Of a DNA stretch of 46,257 nt, positions 1 to 9,793 are shown in pieces. This DNA is from Thiobacillus sp. (GTDB lineage Bacteria; Pseudomonadota; Gammaproteobacteria; Burkholderiales; Thiobacillaceae): positions 1 to 46,257 of the forward strand of contig JAAXVP010000002.1 of assembly GCA_013335435.1 (NCBI GenBank), in the 5' to 3' direction. Within the stretch, counting starts at the first letter, position 1; the number at the start of each line of letters is the position of its first letter. Position numbers and translations under genes: made by a program. The notes under the pieces are model-generated. The model saw nothing but the letters and a program-made list of their open reading frames with translations, was not told the origin of the DNA and did no database searches.

Positions 1-23
1 TATTGCGTTTCCCCTGCTGTGCT

Positions 24-44
24 ATACCGACATAAATTCGGTAT
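24..44. promoter_or_regulatory. 7-bp inverted repeat ATACCGA-N7-TCGGTAT upstream of a small ORF
   Basis: ataccga (24-30) / tcggtat (38-44) are perfect reverse complements, just upstream of the caggag ribosome-binding site of the ORF at 61. Confidence 0.35.
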
Positions 45-60
45 CACACAGGAGTTCGTG

Positions 61-237
61 ATGAATCCCGACCCGGAACAACTCCAGGCCAATCAAGCTT
101 TACCACCACCAGTTGAACGGTTGCTGACGGGTCTTTGGCAGCAACGGGAGGAGTTGGGGTTGATCGCCGACGAATTGCTGGCCATTTTCCGCAGTCATGG
201 CATGACCCCGCCCCAGGACGAGGGAACTCACGTCTGA
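61..237 (+). CDS. small hypothetical protein (58 aa)
   Basis: ATG at 61 preceded by caggag SD-like sequence; ends 13 nt before the convergent icd stop. Confidence 0.5.
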   Translation: MNPDPEQLQANQALPPPVERLLTGLWQQREELGLIADELLAIFRSHGMTPPQDEGTHV

Positions 238-249
238 GGCGGTATCCGG

Positions 250-1488
<1,239 letters not shown>

Positions 1489-1514
1489 GATAACTCCTGG
1501 TAATTACGCAAAAA

Positions 1515-2138
1515 ATGAGTCGCATCATCCTGTTCAACAAGCCCTATGGCGTGCTGAGTCAATTCACCAGCGAGGACGGCCATCCGGGGTTGAAGGAATT
1601 CATCGACCTGTCGGGTTTCTATGCCGCCGGCCGGCTGGATGCGGACAGCGAAGGTTTGCTTATTCTAACCGACGACGGGGGGCTACAGCACCGGCTTGCC
1701 CATCCTAGGTTCGGCAAGGAAAAGACCTATCTGGTCCAGGTCGAGGGCGAGCCTACCGAACCGGCACTGGAACTGTTACGGCGCGGCGTCGACCTGGGTG
1801 ATTTCATCACCCGGCCAGCCATGGCACGGCGCATCGCCGAACCGGCCGGACTTTGGCCACGCGACCCGCCGGTACGCTTTCGCAAGGCCATCCCGACCTA
1901 CTGGATCGAACTTACCATCCGCGAGGGCAAGAACCGCCAGGTGCGCCGGATGACCGCCAAGGTCGGTTTACCCACCCTGCGCCTGATCCGCTGGCGGCTC
2001 GGCGACTGGACCCTGGATGGCCTGGCGCCGGGCGCGTGGCGTCAGGAGGAAGTCAACCCGCCACGATCCGCTCGCGCCACTGGCGGGCGTGACGGACAAG
2101 CAGGGCCTCGTCGATGGAAAGGCAGCGGCCGTCCTTGA
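1515..2138 (+). CDS. rluE: 23S rRNA pseudouridine synthase, RluE-like
   Basis: [41 protein letters not shown] motifs of the RsuA/RluE family; C-terminal ~28 codons overlap the convergent gene. Confidence 0.85.
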   Translation: MSRIILFNKPYGVLSQFTSEDGHPGLKEFIDLSGFYAAGRLDADSEGLLILTDDGGLQHRLAHPRFGKEKTYLVQVEGEPTEPALELLRRGVDLGDFITRPAMARRIAEPAGLWPRDPPVRFRKAIPTYWIELTIREGKNRQVRRMTAKVGLPTLRLIRWRLGDWTLDGLAPGAWRQEEVNPPRSARATGGRDGQAGPRRWKGSGRP

Positions 2139-3378
2139 CCACCATCTCGCCCGCCACCCAGACGTGGCGAACCTGTTCGCGGCCGGCACTGTAGACCAGT
2201 TGGGAGATGGGGTCGTAGCAGGGCTGCATGGCGGCCCCGGACAGGTCGACCGCGACGATGTCGGCCTGCTTGCCCGGCAACAGGGAACCGATCTGGCTGT
2301 CGAGACCCAGTGCCTTGGCACCGTTCAGGGTGGCCATGGCCAGGGCGGCATGGGCCGGTACGGCGTCGGCGCGACCGGACATGCCCTTGGCCAGAAGGGC
2401 CGCCAGGCGTGTTTCCTCGAACACGTCCAGACGATTGTTGCTGGCGGCCCCATCGGTGCCGACGCCGATGTTGACCCCGGCGTCGAGCAAACGTGTCTTG
2501 GGTGCAACGCCGTTGGCCAGTTTGAGGTTGGAACTGGGGCAATGGGCAATGTGACAACCCTGCTCTGACAGCAGAGCGATCTCCTCGTCGTTCAGGTGCA
2601 CGGCGTGGACGCCTACGAACTGGGGCCCAAGCAGGCCGAGCCGATGCAAGCGCTCCAGCGGCCTGGCCTTGTAGGTCTCCAGGCTCTGGCGAATCTCGTC
2701 ATGGGTTTCGTGTACGTGCATGTGGATGGGCAAATCCAGCTGCGCCGCATAGGTCTGCACCTTCTCCAGGGTCTTGTCGCCGCAGGAATAGGGGGCATGG
2801 GGTGCCAGACAGAATGACACCAACGGCTGGTGCCTGTAGGCATCGCGCACTTCCATGCCCTTGAGCAGGTAGCCGTCCGGGTCGGCGGCCCAGGCGGAGG
2901 GGTGATCGATCACGATGATGCCCGAGGCGACGCGCATCTTCGCTTCCAGGGCCGCCTCGATGGTGGCGTCCGGAAAGAAGTACATGTCGTTGAAACAGGT
3001 GACGCCACCCCGGAGCATTTCGATGCAGGCCAGCCGGCTGCCGTCCATGACGAATTCCGGTGACATCCAGCGTCCCTCGGCGGGCCAGATGTGGTCGTTC
3101 AGCCAGGTCATCAGGGGCTGGTCGTCGGCGAACCCGCGCAACAGGGCCATGGCGGCATGGGTATGCAGGTTGACCAGTCCAGGCATGAGGGCGTGGCCTG
3201 GCAGGCGTACGCGTTCCCGGAACAGGTAGCGAATGTCCGCGTCGTGGCTTGGCAGTATGTCCTGGATACGGCCTTCGCCGACGATCAGGCTGTGATGCTC
3301 GAGCACCTTGCCGGACGGTTCCACGGGTACGATCCATTCGGCATCGATGCGGAGGTCTACTACAGTTTGGTTACGCAT
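2053..3378 (-). CDS. mtaD: TRZ/ATZ-family amidohydrolase (5-methylthioadenosine/S-adenosylhomocysteine deaminase-like)
   Basis: [43 protein letters not shown] metal-site motifs. Confidence 0.8.
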   Translation of the reverse strand: MRNQTVVDLRIDAEWIVPVEPSGKVLEHHSLIVGEGRIQDILPSHDADIRYLFRERVRLPGHALMPGLVNLHTHAAMALLRGFADDQPLMTWLNDHIWPAEGRWMSPEFVMDGSRLACIEMLRGGVTCFNDMYFFPDATIEAALEAKMRVASGIIVIDHPSAWAADPDGYLLKGMEVRDAYRHQPLVSFCLAPHAPYSCGDKTLEKVQTYAAQLDLPIHMHVHETHDEIRQSLETYKARPLERLHRLGLLGPQFVGVHAVHLNDEEIALLSEQGCHIAHCPSSNLKLANGVAPKTRLLDAGVNIGVGTDGAASNNRLDVFEETRLAALLAKGMSGRADAVPAHAALAMATLNGAKALGLDSQIGSLLPGKQADIVAVDLSGAAMQPCYDPISQLVYSAGREQVRHVWVAGEMVVKDGRCLSIDEALLVRHARQWRERIVAG

Positions 3379-3418
3379 GCCGGAATGCTATTCATGTGTC
3401 ATCGAGCCGGCAAGCGCG

Positions 3419-3444
3419 AAAAAAATGCGCCCCGAGGGGCGCAT
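3419..3444 (-). terminator. Rho-independent terminator downstream of the 3495-3857 gene
   Basis: On - strand: ATGCGCCCC-TC-GGGGCGCAT followed by a T-run. Confidence 0.8.
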
Positions 3445-3494
3445 CCTGTGTGTCCAATTGATTTGGGCGCCTGCGTGCAGACGCCGCCATTCAA

Positions 3495-3857
3495 TCAGTG
3501 CTTGCTGAGGCAGAAGCTGACCAGGGGATGGACGTATTCAGGGGCCTTGGCCTGGACCGGAGCAGGCGCCGCAACGACGACCGGAGCGGGAGCCGGAGCG
3601 GGTTCGACCACTACCACCGGAGCGGGAGCCGGAGCGGGTTCGACCACTACCACCGGGGCCGGCTTCGTCTCTGCCTTGCAGTCGGTATCGAACAGGCCTT
3701 GGCCGGGACAGCCGATAGTCCGGTACAAGTCGTAACCGGCGGTCATGCCAGTCGAACTGGCTTCATTGGCCGGGTTGTAGTAGGAATCGGCATGGGCGAT
3801 ACCGACAGCGGCAAAGCCGGCGAACAAGGTACTCAGAGCGATACGGGTGGCGTTCAT
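3495..3857 (-). CDS. secreted protein with Pro/Ala/Val repeats and an N-terminal region shared with the 4061-5302 product
   Basis: Signal peptide MNATRIALSTLFAGFAAVGIAHA; SYYNPANEASSTGMTAGYDLYRTIGCPGQGLFDTDCKAETKPAP; VVVVEPAPAPAP repeats. Confidence 0.75.
   Translation of the reverse strand: MNATRIALSTLFAGFAAVGIAHADSYYNPANEASSTGMTAGYDLYRTIGCPGQGLFDTDCKAETKPAPVVVVEPAPAPAPVVVVEPAPAPAPVVVAAPAPVQAKAPEYVHPLVSFCLSKH
3581..3652. repeat. 36-bp tandem repeat, two perfect copies
   Basis: ccggagcgggagccggagcgggttcgaccactacca at 3581-3616 and 3617-3652; encodes a 12-aa repeat on the - strand. Confidence 0.9.
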
Positions 3858-3997
3858 GGTTTACTCCTGTTTAGAAAAATCAAATATTCAAATATTGTAA
3901 GTTGCTACGCCATTGTAATGCGATAGTCGAGGTTCGCATCGACACAAAGTACGGATCGGCGTGGTGCTTGCGTACCACACGGTGGAGTTGTCACGAC

Positions 3998-4023
3998 AAA
4001 AAAATGCGCCCTTGCGGGCGCAT
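3998..4023 (-). terminator. Rho-independent terminator downstream of the 4061-5302 gene
   Basis: On - strand: ATGCGCCC-GCAA-GGGCGCAT followed by TTTTTTT. Confidence 0.8.
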
Positions 4024-4060
4024 TCAGGTTTCCTGTGCCAGGAAGCGGTGCAGGCACTGG

Positions 4061-5302
4061 TTACTTCATGCTGACGCCCAGGGCCTTGACGGTCTCGGCG
4101 GTGATGTAGCCGTCGGCCGGAAGTCCCTTGGCACGCTGGTAGGCCGTCACGGCATTCATGGTCTGGCTGTCCAGCTTGCCGGTGATGGCGGTGTTGTAGC
4201 CAGCCGCCTGCAAGGCCTTCTGGATTTCGGCGATCTTCTCCGGGGTGGCGTTGACGTCGCACAGGATCTGGGCCCAGTACTCCTGTGCCGGGCTGACCTG
4301 AACCTGTTGCTGCACGGTCGTGTACTCGGCGGGAACGGGAACGCGCTTTTCGGTCGCCGGGGTGACCATGGTCATGACTTCGCGCATATAGTCGACCGGC
4401 ACGACCTTGGTCACGGTGGTGGTGGGCTTCACCAGCTTGGTGATTTCACGCTCGCCGTACTCGGCCGGTACTTCGATGGTGCGGGTGGTCGCCGGGGTCT
4501 TCAGGACGGTCTTCTTGATCGTGGTGTATTCGGCCGGGATGTCTTCGTAGCGTACCGTGGCGGGGGTTTTCAGAACTTCACGGGTAACGGTCTGGTATTC
4601 GGCCGGAACCTCGACCAGGCAGAAAATCTCACCGGTCTTGGCATCGACCATCTGAACATTGCTTGCCGTGCCGGGTTTCCAGGTCGTGTAGGCCTCGCGG
4701 ACAAGTTTCCGCTCGGAAACGGTTTCATAGACGGCAGGCACTTCGATGGCCTTCTTGCTGGCCGGCTTGGCCACGACGCGTTCCTCGACGTTTTCATAGA
4801 CGGCAGGCACTTCCTCGATACGGGTGCCGGCCGGCTTCACCACGACGCGCTCCTTGACCGTCTCGTAGACGGCGGGCACGACTTCCTGGATTTCCTCGCT
4901 CAGGACGTGCACCTTCACGGCTTTGTAGACGGGCGGCACGATCTCGATGCGCTCACCGGCTTCCTTGGCCAATTTCTGGGTGCTCTCGGTACGGTATACC
5001 GGATCCTTGATAATCTTGGCATAGCACTCGCCAGGCTTGGCCTTGGGCATGTCGCCGGTGGCCTTGGCAGGGGCCGGTGCCGGTGCAGGCTTGGGCGTGT
5101 CGCCCTTGCAAACGGGATCGAGCAGGCCACGGCCCGGGCAGCCGATGGTCATGTACAAATCCTTGCCGACGGTGGTGCCGGTTGCGCTGGCAGCATTTGT
5201 CGGGTCGTAATACGGTGTGCCGGTCGCCTCGGCGCGGACAATGCCAGCGGAAGCGAGGGCGATAGTCAAAGAACTCGTGACCAGTAGGGCTGCGCGCATC
5301 AT
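4061..5302 (-). CDS. secreted repeat protein with VPAxY repeats and C-terminal peptidoglycan-binding-like domain
   Basis: Signal peptide; YYDPTNAASATGTTVGKDLYMTIGCPGRGLLDPVCKG; about nine VPAxYxTV repeats; C-terminal KIAEIQKALQAAGYNTAITGKLDSQTMNAVTAYQRAKGLPADGYITAETVKALGV resembles a PG_binding_1 domain. Confidence 0.8.
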   Translation of the reverse strand: MMRAALLVTSSLTIALASAGIVRAEATGTPYYDPTNAASATGTTVGKDLYMTIGCPGRGLLDPVCKGDTPKPAPAPAPAKATGDMPKAKPGECYAKIIKDPVYRTESTQKLAKEAGERIEIVPPVYKAVKVHVLSEEIQEVVPAVYETVKERVVVKPAGTRIEEVPAVYENVEERVVAKPASKKAIEVPAVYETVSERKLVREAYTTWKPGTASNVQMVDAKTGEIFCLVEVPAEYQTVTREVLKTPATVRYEDIPAEYTTIKKTVLKTPATTRTIEVPAEYGEREITKLVKPTTTVTKVVPVDYMREVMTMVTPATEKRVPVPAEYTTVQQQVQVSPAQEYWAQILCDVNATPEKIAEIQKALQAAGYNTAITGKLDSQTMNAVTAYQRAKGLPADGYITAETVKALGVSMK

Positions 5303-5507
5303 TATTCTCCTTGTAAGAAAACGCTATATTCCAGCAAAAATATTACCGGATCGGCTTGAGTATTCTATTACTTGGGAATGGTTTGTGCTGCCCCACAAAT
5401 TGCGGAGGGAAGCTGGTATATGCGTACTGACTGGCTTGGGCTGTGGATTTTGGCGATTGATATCCGAACGCCAAGCGGATTCCGGATGGTGAAAATCTGG
5501 TACGGCA

Positions 5508-5536
5508 ATAAAAAACCGCCCGAAGGCGGCTTTTTA
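5508..5536. terminator. stem-loop terminator (bidirectional appearance) after efp
   Basis: aataaaaaaccgcccgaaggcggctttttatt: A-run, GC stem, T-run. Confidence 0.8.
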
Positions 5537-5555
5537 TTGGCTGGCGCGGGGCGGT

Positions 5556-6116
5556 TTACTTGACCCGGCTGCGGTACTCGCCGGTACCGGTGTCGATTTC
5601 GATCTTGTCGCCGATTTCAACGAAGGCGGGAACGGAAATCGTGTGGCCGGTAGGCTTGATGCGGGCCGGCTTCATGACCTTGCCGGAGGTGTCGCCCTTG
5701 ACGGCGGGTTCGGTGTACTCGACCTCGCGCACCACGGAAGAGGGCATGTTGACGGTGATCGCCTTGCCTTCATAGAACACCACTTCGCAGGGCATGGCGT
5801 CTTCCAGGTAGTTCAGCATGTCGCCCAGGTTGTCGGGTTCGATCTCGTACTGGTTGTATTCGCTGTCCATGAACACGTACATGGGATCGGCGAAGTAGGA
5901 ATAGGTGCATTCCTTGCGGTCCAGGGTGACGGTGTCGAACTTCTCGTCGGCCTTGTACACGGTTTCCGTGCCGGCGCCTGTGAGCAGGTTCTTCATCTTC
6001 ATCTTGACCACGGAGGCGTTGCGGCCCGATTTGGAGAATTCGGCCTTCTGGACCACCAGCGGGTCGTTGCCCACCATGATGACGTTGCCGGCGCGGAGTT
6101 CCTGTGCGGTTTTCAT
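5556..6116 (-). CDS. efp: elongation factor P
   Basis: 186 aa; [35 protein letters not shown] with Arg at position 32; EF-P C-terminal [11 protein letters not shown]. Confidence 0.95.
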   Translation of the reverse strand: MKTAQELRAGNVIMVGNDPLVVQKAEFSKSGRNASVVKMKMKNLLTGAGTETVYKADEKFDTVTLDRKECTYSYFADPMYVFMDSEYNQYEIEPDNLGDMLNYLEDAMPCEVVFYEGKAITVNMPSSVVREVEYTEPAVKGDTSGKVMKPARIKPTGHTISVPAFVEIGDKIEIDTGTGEYRSRVK

Positions 6117-6163
6117 GATCTGTTCGGAAAGTTGGTCGGTAAAAAGCCGGTAATTATATCTTT

Positions 6164-7312
6164 TTATTCCGATTTTTCATTACAGAATTTCACCAAATTG
6201 GCGGCCAGGTCGCCAACCCGATCCAGTCTGGTCTGCCAGTCGGCCGCTTGTTCCGGCCAACGGTCCCGGCGTGACCAGAATTCCGGCCAGGCCGGGCCGA
6301 CATCGCCATCATCGTTCCAAAGTAGCCAAAACCGCCGCAATGCCAGGGCATCGGCTTCGTCCAAACCGGTGCAATAAAGGTCGAGCAGGGCTTCGACCTT
6401 GGGTCGGTGGGCGGCGTCCTCCTGGCGGTAGGCCTGCCAGACCAGCGGCTTGCCGGCCCACATGGCGCGCACCAGGGAATCCTCGCCCCGGACGAAGTTG
6501 CCGTCGCACGCCCAGAGCAGGCGATCATAACTATCCTGGTCCAGCATCGGCAGGATATGGACGGTCAGCTTTCCACGCTCCAGGCGGTCACCGACCGACA
6601 CCCCGGCGCGGCCGAAGAACCGGTCCACGTCGGCCAATGCCTTGCCGGCCGGGACCAGGCAGCGAATCAGCTGTGTGCCGCTCGCCCAGGCGGCGAACAG
6701 ACTCTCGATGGCCAGGCTTTCGTAACTGAACAGGGACAGGCGTACTTCGTCCGGGCTTGCGGCCGGGATACCGAGCCCGCGCCAGAACGCATCGATGGCC
6801 CCGGCATCGGCCAGGAAGGCGTCACGCCGCCTGATCAACCAGGACTCCTTCAGTACGCCTCCGGTGCCCACGACATAGCCGGGCATGAAGAAATACTTGG
6901 TCAGGGGCAGGCGAGGGTGCGGCGACGGCAGCCCATGGCAGCCGGTCACCCAATCCTCCGCGCTCAGGTATTCCAGATTGAGCCAGAGCGGCTTGACCTG
7001 CCTTGAGGCCATAGCCTGCTCGTATTGTTCGGGCAAATGGCAGGCAAGCGCCTCGATCACGATTTCGGCGGGTTCGGCAGGAGGGAAAGGGGTGAGCCAG
7101 CGGCGAACCTCGACGCCACAGAAATTCTGGCTGTCCAGTGCCGGGACGATTTCCGGTCGGATATGGCGAAAACTTTCCAGATCGTCTACCCACAGGCGCA
7201 CCCGGATTCCGTATTCGGCAACCAGTTGGCGGGCCAGCCGCCAGGTGATGCCGATGTCACCGTAGTTGTCGATGACCGTGCAGAAGATATCCCAGCGCTG
7301 TCCGGCCGGCAT
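6164..7312 (-). CDS. earP: EF-P arginine rhamnosyltransferase EarP
   Basis: [25 protein letters not shown]-terminus; adjacent to an Arg32-type efp. Confidence 0.92.
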   Translation of the reverse strand: MPAGQRWDIFCTVIDNYGDIGITWRLARQLVAEYGIRVRLWVDDLESFRHIRPEIVPALDSQNFCGVEVRRWLTPFPPAEPAEIVIEALACHLPEQYEQAMASRQVKPLWLNLEYLSAEDWVTGCHGLPSPHPRLPLTKYFFMPGYVVGTGGVLKESWLIRRRDAFLADAGAIDAFWRGLGIPAASPDEVRLSLFSYESLAIESLFAAWASGTQLIRCLVPAGKALADVDRFFGRAGVSVGDRLERGKLTVHILPMLDQDSYDRLLWACDGNFVRGEDSLVRAMWAGKPLVWQAYRQEDAAHRPKVEALLDLYCTGLDEADALALRRFWLLWNDDGDVGPAWPEFWSRRDRWPEQAADWQTRLDRVGDLAANLVKFCNEKSE

Positions 7313-7318
7313 GATGCC

Positions 7319-8569
7319 TCAGGGGAGAAGGATCTTGCCGTCCTTGCTGTACTGGTAATCCTTGAACACGTGTTCCGCACTCAGGATGCTGTAGTTGCCG
7401 GCGTCGTCCTGGCGACTGGTGTCCTTGAGCCGGTAGGTGTAATGGCCACAGGTCCAGATGTCGAAGTTGCGCATGTGGGTGCACAGGCAGGTCTTGTCGT
7501 AGACCTTGATCTTCTTGGCATCGGGATGGGCGGCGACTTCGCGGTTGTAGGCGTCGATGTAGGCGCACTTGCCGTTGCTGTCGAGGACGTAGCCGTAGGC
7601 CTCGCAGTTGGGCCGGATGCCGGCGCCGATGCCGGGGCTGTTCTTGAGCATGCGCATCGGGTAGCCGGTCGGCGAGATGCCGTTGACCTCGATGTCGGCT
7701 TCGGAGGCCTTGAAGTATTCCTGCTTGACCTCTTCCGGCAGGCCGCATTCGCTGGAGACGGTGAAGCGGGTGGCGACCTGGACGGCGGCCGAGCCGGTCT
7801 CCAGGAAGCGGGTGGCGTCGCTGCCGGTGAAGATGCCGCCGGCCGGGATCACCGGGATATCCAGGTGCTCCGCCTTCAGCCACTCGATGACCTCGGTGTT
7901 GATGGTGGCGAGGTCGAACTTGTTCCAGTCGTCCAGGCCGAAGCCGAGGTGGCCGCCGGCCAGCGGGCCCTCGACCACGACGTAGTCGGGCAGGCGGTTG
8001 GTACGGGCGTTCTTGCGCAGGAAGAGCTGCAGGGCGCGCAGGGAGGAGACGATGATGCCGATCTTGACGTCGCGGAAGCGGGGATGCTCCTCGATCATGG
8101 CCAAGGAGCCGAGGTGCAGGCCGGCCGCCAGGGTGATGCCCTCGATGCCGGCGTCCAAGGCGGCGTTCAGGCGGACCTTGAGGGTCTCCCTGGGCGCGTT
8201 CATGGTCAGCTTTTCCATGCAGTTGATGAAGATCATGCCTTCACCACGCTTGGCCGCCATGGTCCTGCCGACGTGCAGGCGGGTGGCTTCCTCGATTTCG
8301 CCGAGATCGAACTTGATCTCGGTTTTATCCATGTTATCAACGTTGTACTTGTACTTCTTGAGCTTTCCCTTGACGAACTTGGTGTCGTAGCGCCGGTCCG
8401 CCACGGTGGGTAGCATGGCGTCCGAGATATGGCCGATGCCGCCCAGGCGGGCCGCCTCCAGAGCCAGGTCGGCGGTGGAGATGTCCACGCCCATGCCGCC
8501 GATCATGATCGGCACCAACTCTTTTTCGCCCAGTTTCAGGCGGAAATCATCCACACACTTCGTCGTCAT
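7319..8569 (-). CDS. nitronate monooxygenase/FabK-like flavoprotein with Cys-rich C-terminus
   Basis: PIMIGGMGVDIS, VVVEGPLAGGHLGFGLDD, IPVIPAGGIFTGSD, GSAAVQVATRF; C-terminal TCLCTHMRNFDIWTCGHY. Confidence 0.8.
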   Translation of the reverse strand: MTTKCVDDFRLKLGEKELVPIMIGGMGVDISTADLALEAARLGGIGHISDAMLPTVADRRYDTKFVKGKLKKYKYNVDNMDKTEIKFDLGEIEEATRLHVGRTMAAKRGEGMIFINCMEKLTMNAPRETLKVRLNAALDAGIEGITLAAGLHLGSLAMIEEHPRFRDVKIGIIVSSLRALQLFLRKNARTNRLPDYVVVEGPLAGGHLGFGLDDWNKFDLATINTEVIEWLKAEHLDIPVIPAGGIFTGSDATRFLETGSAAVQVATRFTVSSECGLPEEVKQEYFKASEADIEVNGISPTGYPMRMLKNSPGIGAGIRPNCEAYGYVLDSNGKCAYIDAYNREVAAHPDAKKIKVYDKTCLCTHMRNFDIWTCGHYTYRLKDTSRQDDAGNYSILSAEHVFKDYQYSKDGKILLP

Positions 8570-8796
8570 ATTCGGTCAACTCGTGCCTTGGTCGACGAAC
8601 GGCCGTCGGCGACCTGGCAAATATCAGGAGGGCGCATGATACGGGTTTCCTTAAGGAACCGACAGAAAATTGCACTTATATGAACCCGGTATCCAGTTGA
8701 CTTTGGTCAGCTGAAATAGTGCCCAGCCGGCAACCCGATTGGCCGCAGCTAAGAATACCGTGGTATCTTTTTATCTGTTTTCTTGCCTTGTTCCTC

Positions 8797-9744
8797 ATGC
8801 CCCTTTCCGACCTCGTCCACACCTTCGGCCAATGGCTGCTCGCCAAGCACGGCGAACGCGTGCACAAGATCGCCCTCGACGTCGGCTTCACCTGCCCGAA
8901 CCGGGACGGCAGCAAGGGCACCGGCGGCTGCACCTTCTGCAACAACGCCTCGTTCAGCCCCGGCAGCCGGCTCAAGAAGTCCATGGCCGAGCAGATGGCA
9001 TCCGGCCGCAGCGGCATCGGCCGACGCACCGGGGCGGGCAAGTACCTGGCCTATTTCCAGGCCTACACCAACACCTACGACGAGTACGAGCGCCTCAAGG
9101 AACTCTACGATCAGGCCCTGGAACATCCCGGCATGATCGGCCTGTCGGTGGGCACCCGGCCCGACTGCGTGCCCGACCGGGTACTCGACCTGCTGTGCGA
9201 ATACCATGACCGCGGCCTGGAGGTCTGGCTGGAACTGGGCCTGCAATCCGCCTTCGACGACAGCCTGGCGCGGGTCAACCGCGGCCATGGCTTCGCCGAG
9301 TACGCCGAGACCTGTGGCAAGGCCCGGGCGCGCGGCCTGCCAGTCTGCACCCACCTGATCGTCGGCCTGCCCGGCGAGACGGAATGGCATTACCAGCGCA
9401 CCCTGGACCGGGTACTCGACCTGGGTACCGACGGTCTCAAACTGCACCCGCTCCATGTCGTCCGCCATACCCTGCTGGCGCACCAATGGCGCCATGGCGA
9501 GTACCAGCCCATGGCCATGGAGGACTACATCCGGGTGGCCGCCGACCTGATCGAGCGTACACCGCCGGAGGTCGTCTACCACCGCGTCACCGGCACCGCG
9601 CCGGTCGACATCCTGCTGGCGCCCATGTGGTGCCAGCACAAGTGGCCGGTACTGAACGGCATCGAAAACCTGTTGAAGGAACGCGGCAGCCGCCAGGGCA
9701 GCCAGGTCGGCCGCGCCGCCACGGAACTCAAGCATGTCGCCTGA
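8797..9744 (+). CDS. yhcC: TIGR01212-type radical SAM protein (YhcC-like)
   Basis: HKIALDVGFTCPNRDGSKGTGGCTFCNNASFSPG Fe-S motif; VWLELGLQSAFD, GLKLHPLHVVRHT. Confidence 0.85.
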   Translation: MPLSDLVHTFGQWLLAKHGERVHKIALDVGFTCPNRDGSKGTGGCTFCNNASFSPGSRLKKSMAEQMASGRSGIGRRTGAGKYLAYFQAYTNTYDEYERLKELYDQALEHPGMIGLSVGTRPDCVPDRVLDLLCEYHDRGLEVWLELGLQSAFDDSLARVNRGHGFAEYAETCGKARARGLPVCTHLIVGLPGETEWHYQRTLDRVLDLGTDGLKLHPLHVVRHTLLAHQWRHGEYQPMAMEDYIRVAADLIERTPPEVVYHRVTGTAPVDILLAPMWCQHKWPVLNGIENLLKERGSRQGSQVGRAATELKHVA

Positions 9745-9763
9745 ATACTCCCCCCACCCTAAC

Positions 9764-9789
9764 CCTCCCCCGCAAGCGGGGGAGGGGAG
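9764..9789. repeat. REP-like palindromic element (ctcccccgcaagcgggggaggg type) in the ubiU leader
   Basis: ccctcccccgcaagcgggggagggg is a near-perfect hairpin. Confidence 0.65.
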
Positions 9790-9793
9790 ACCG

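Noticed and set aside
2750-3560. Shared PLVSFCL peptide in the amidohydrolase and the end of the 3495-3857 protein
   Set aside because: Seven residues with different codons and no flanking DNA similarity; most likely coincidence
3581-3652. CRISPR-like repeat
   Set aside because: Direct tandem repeat without spacers, inside a coding sequence
7025-8413. 462-aa + strand ORF overlapping earP and the NMO-like gene
   Set aside because: Spans two well-supported opposite-strand genes; composition typical of a shadow ORF
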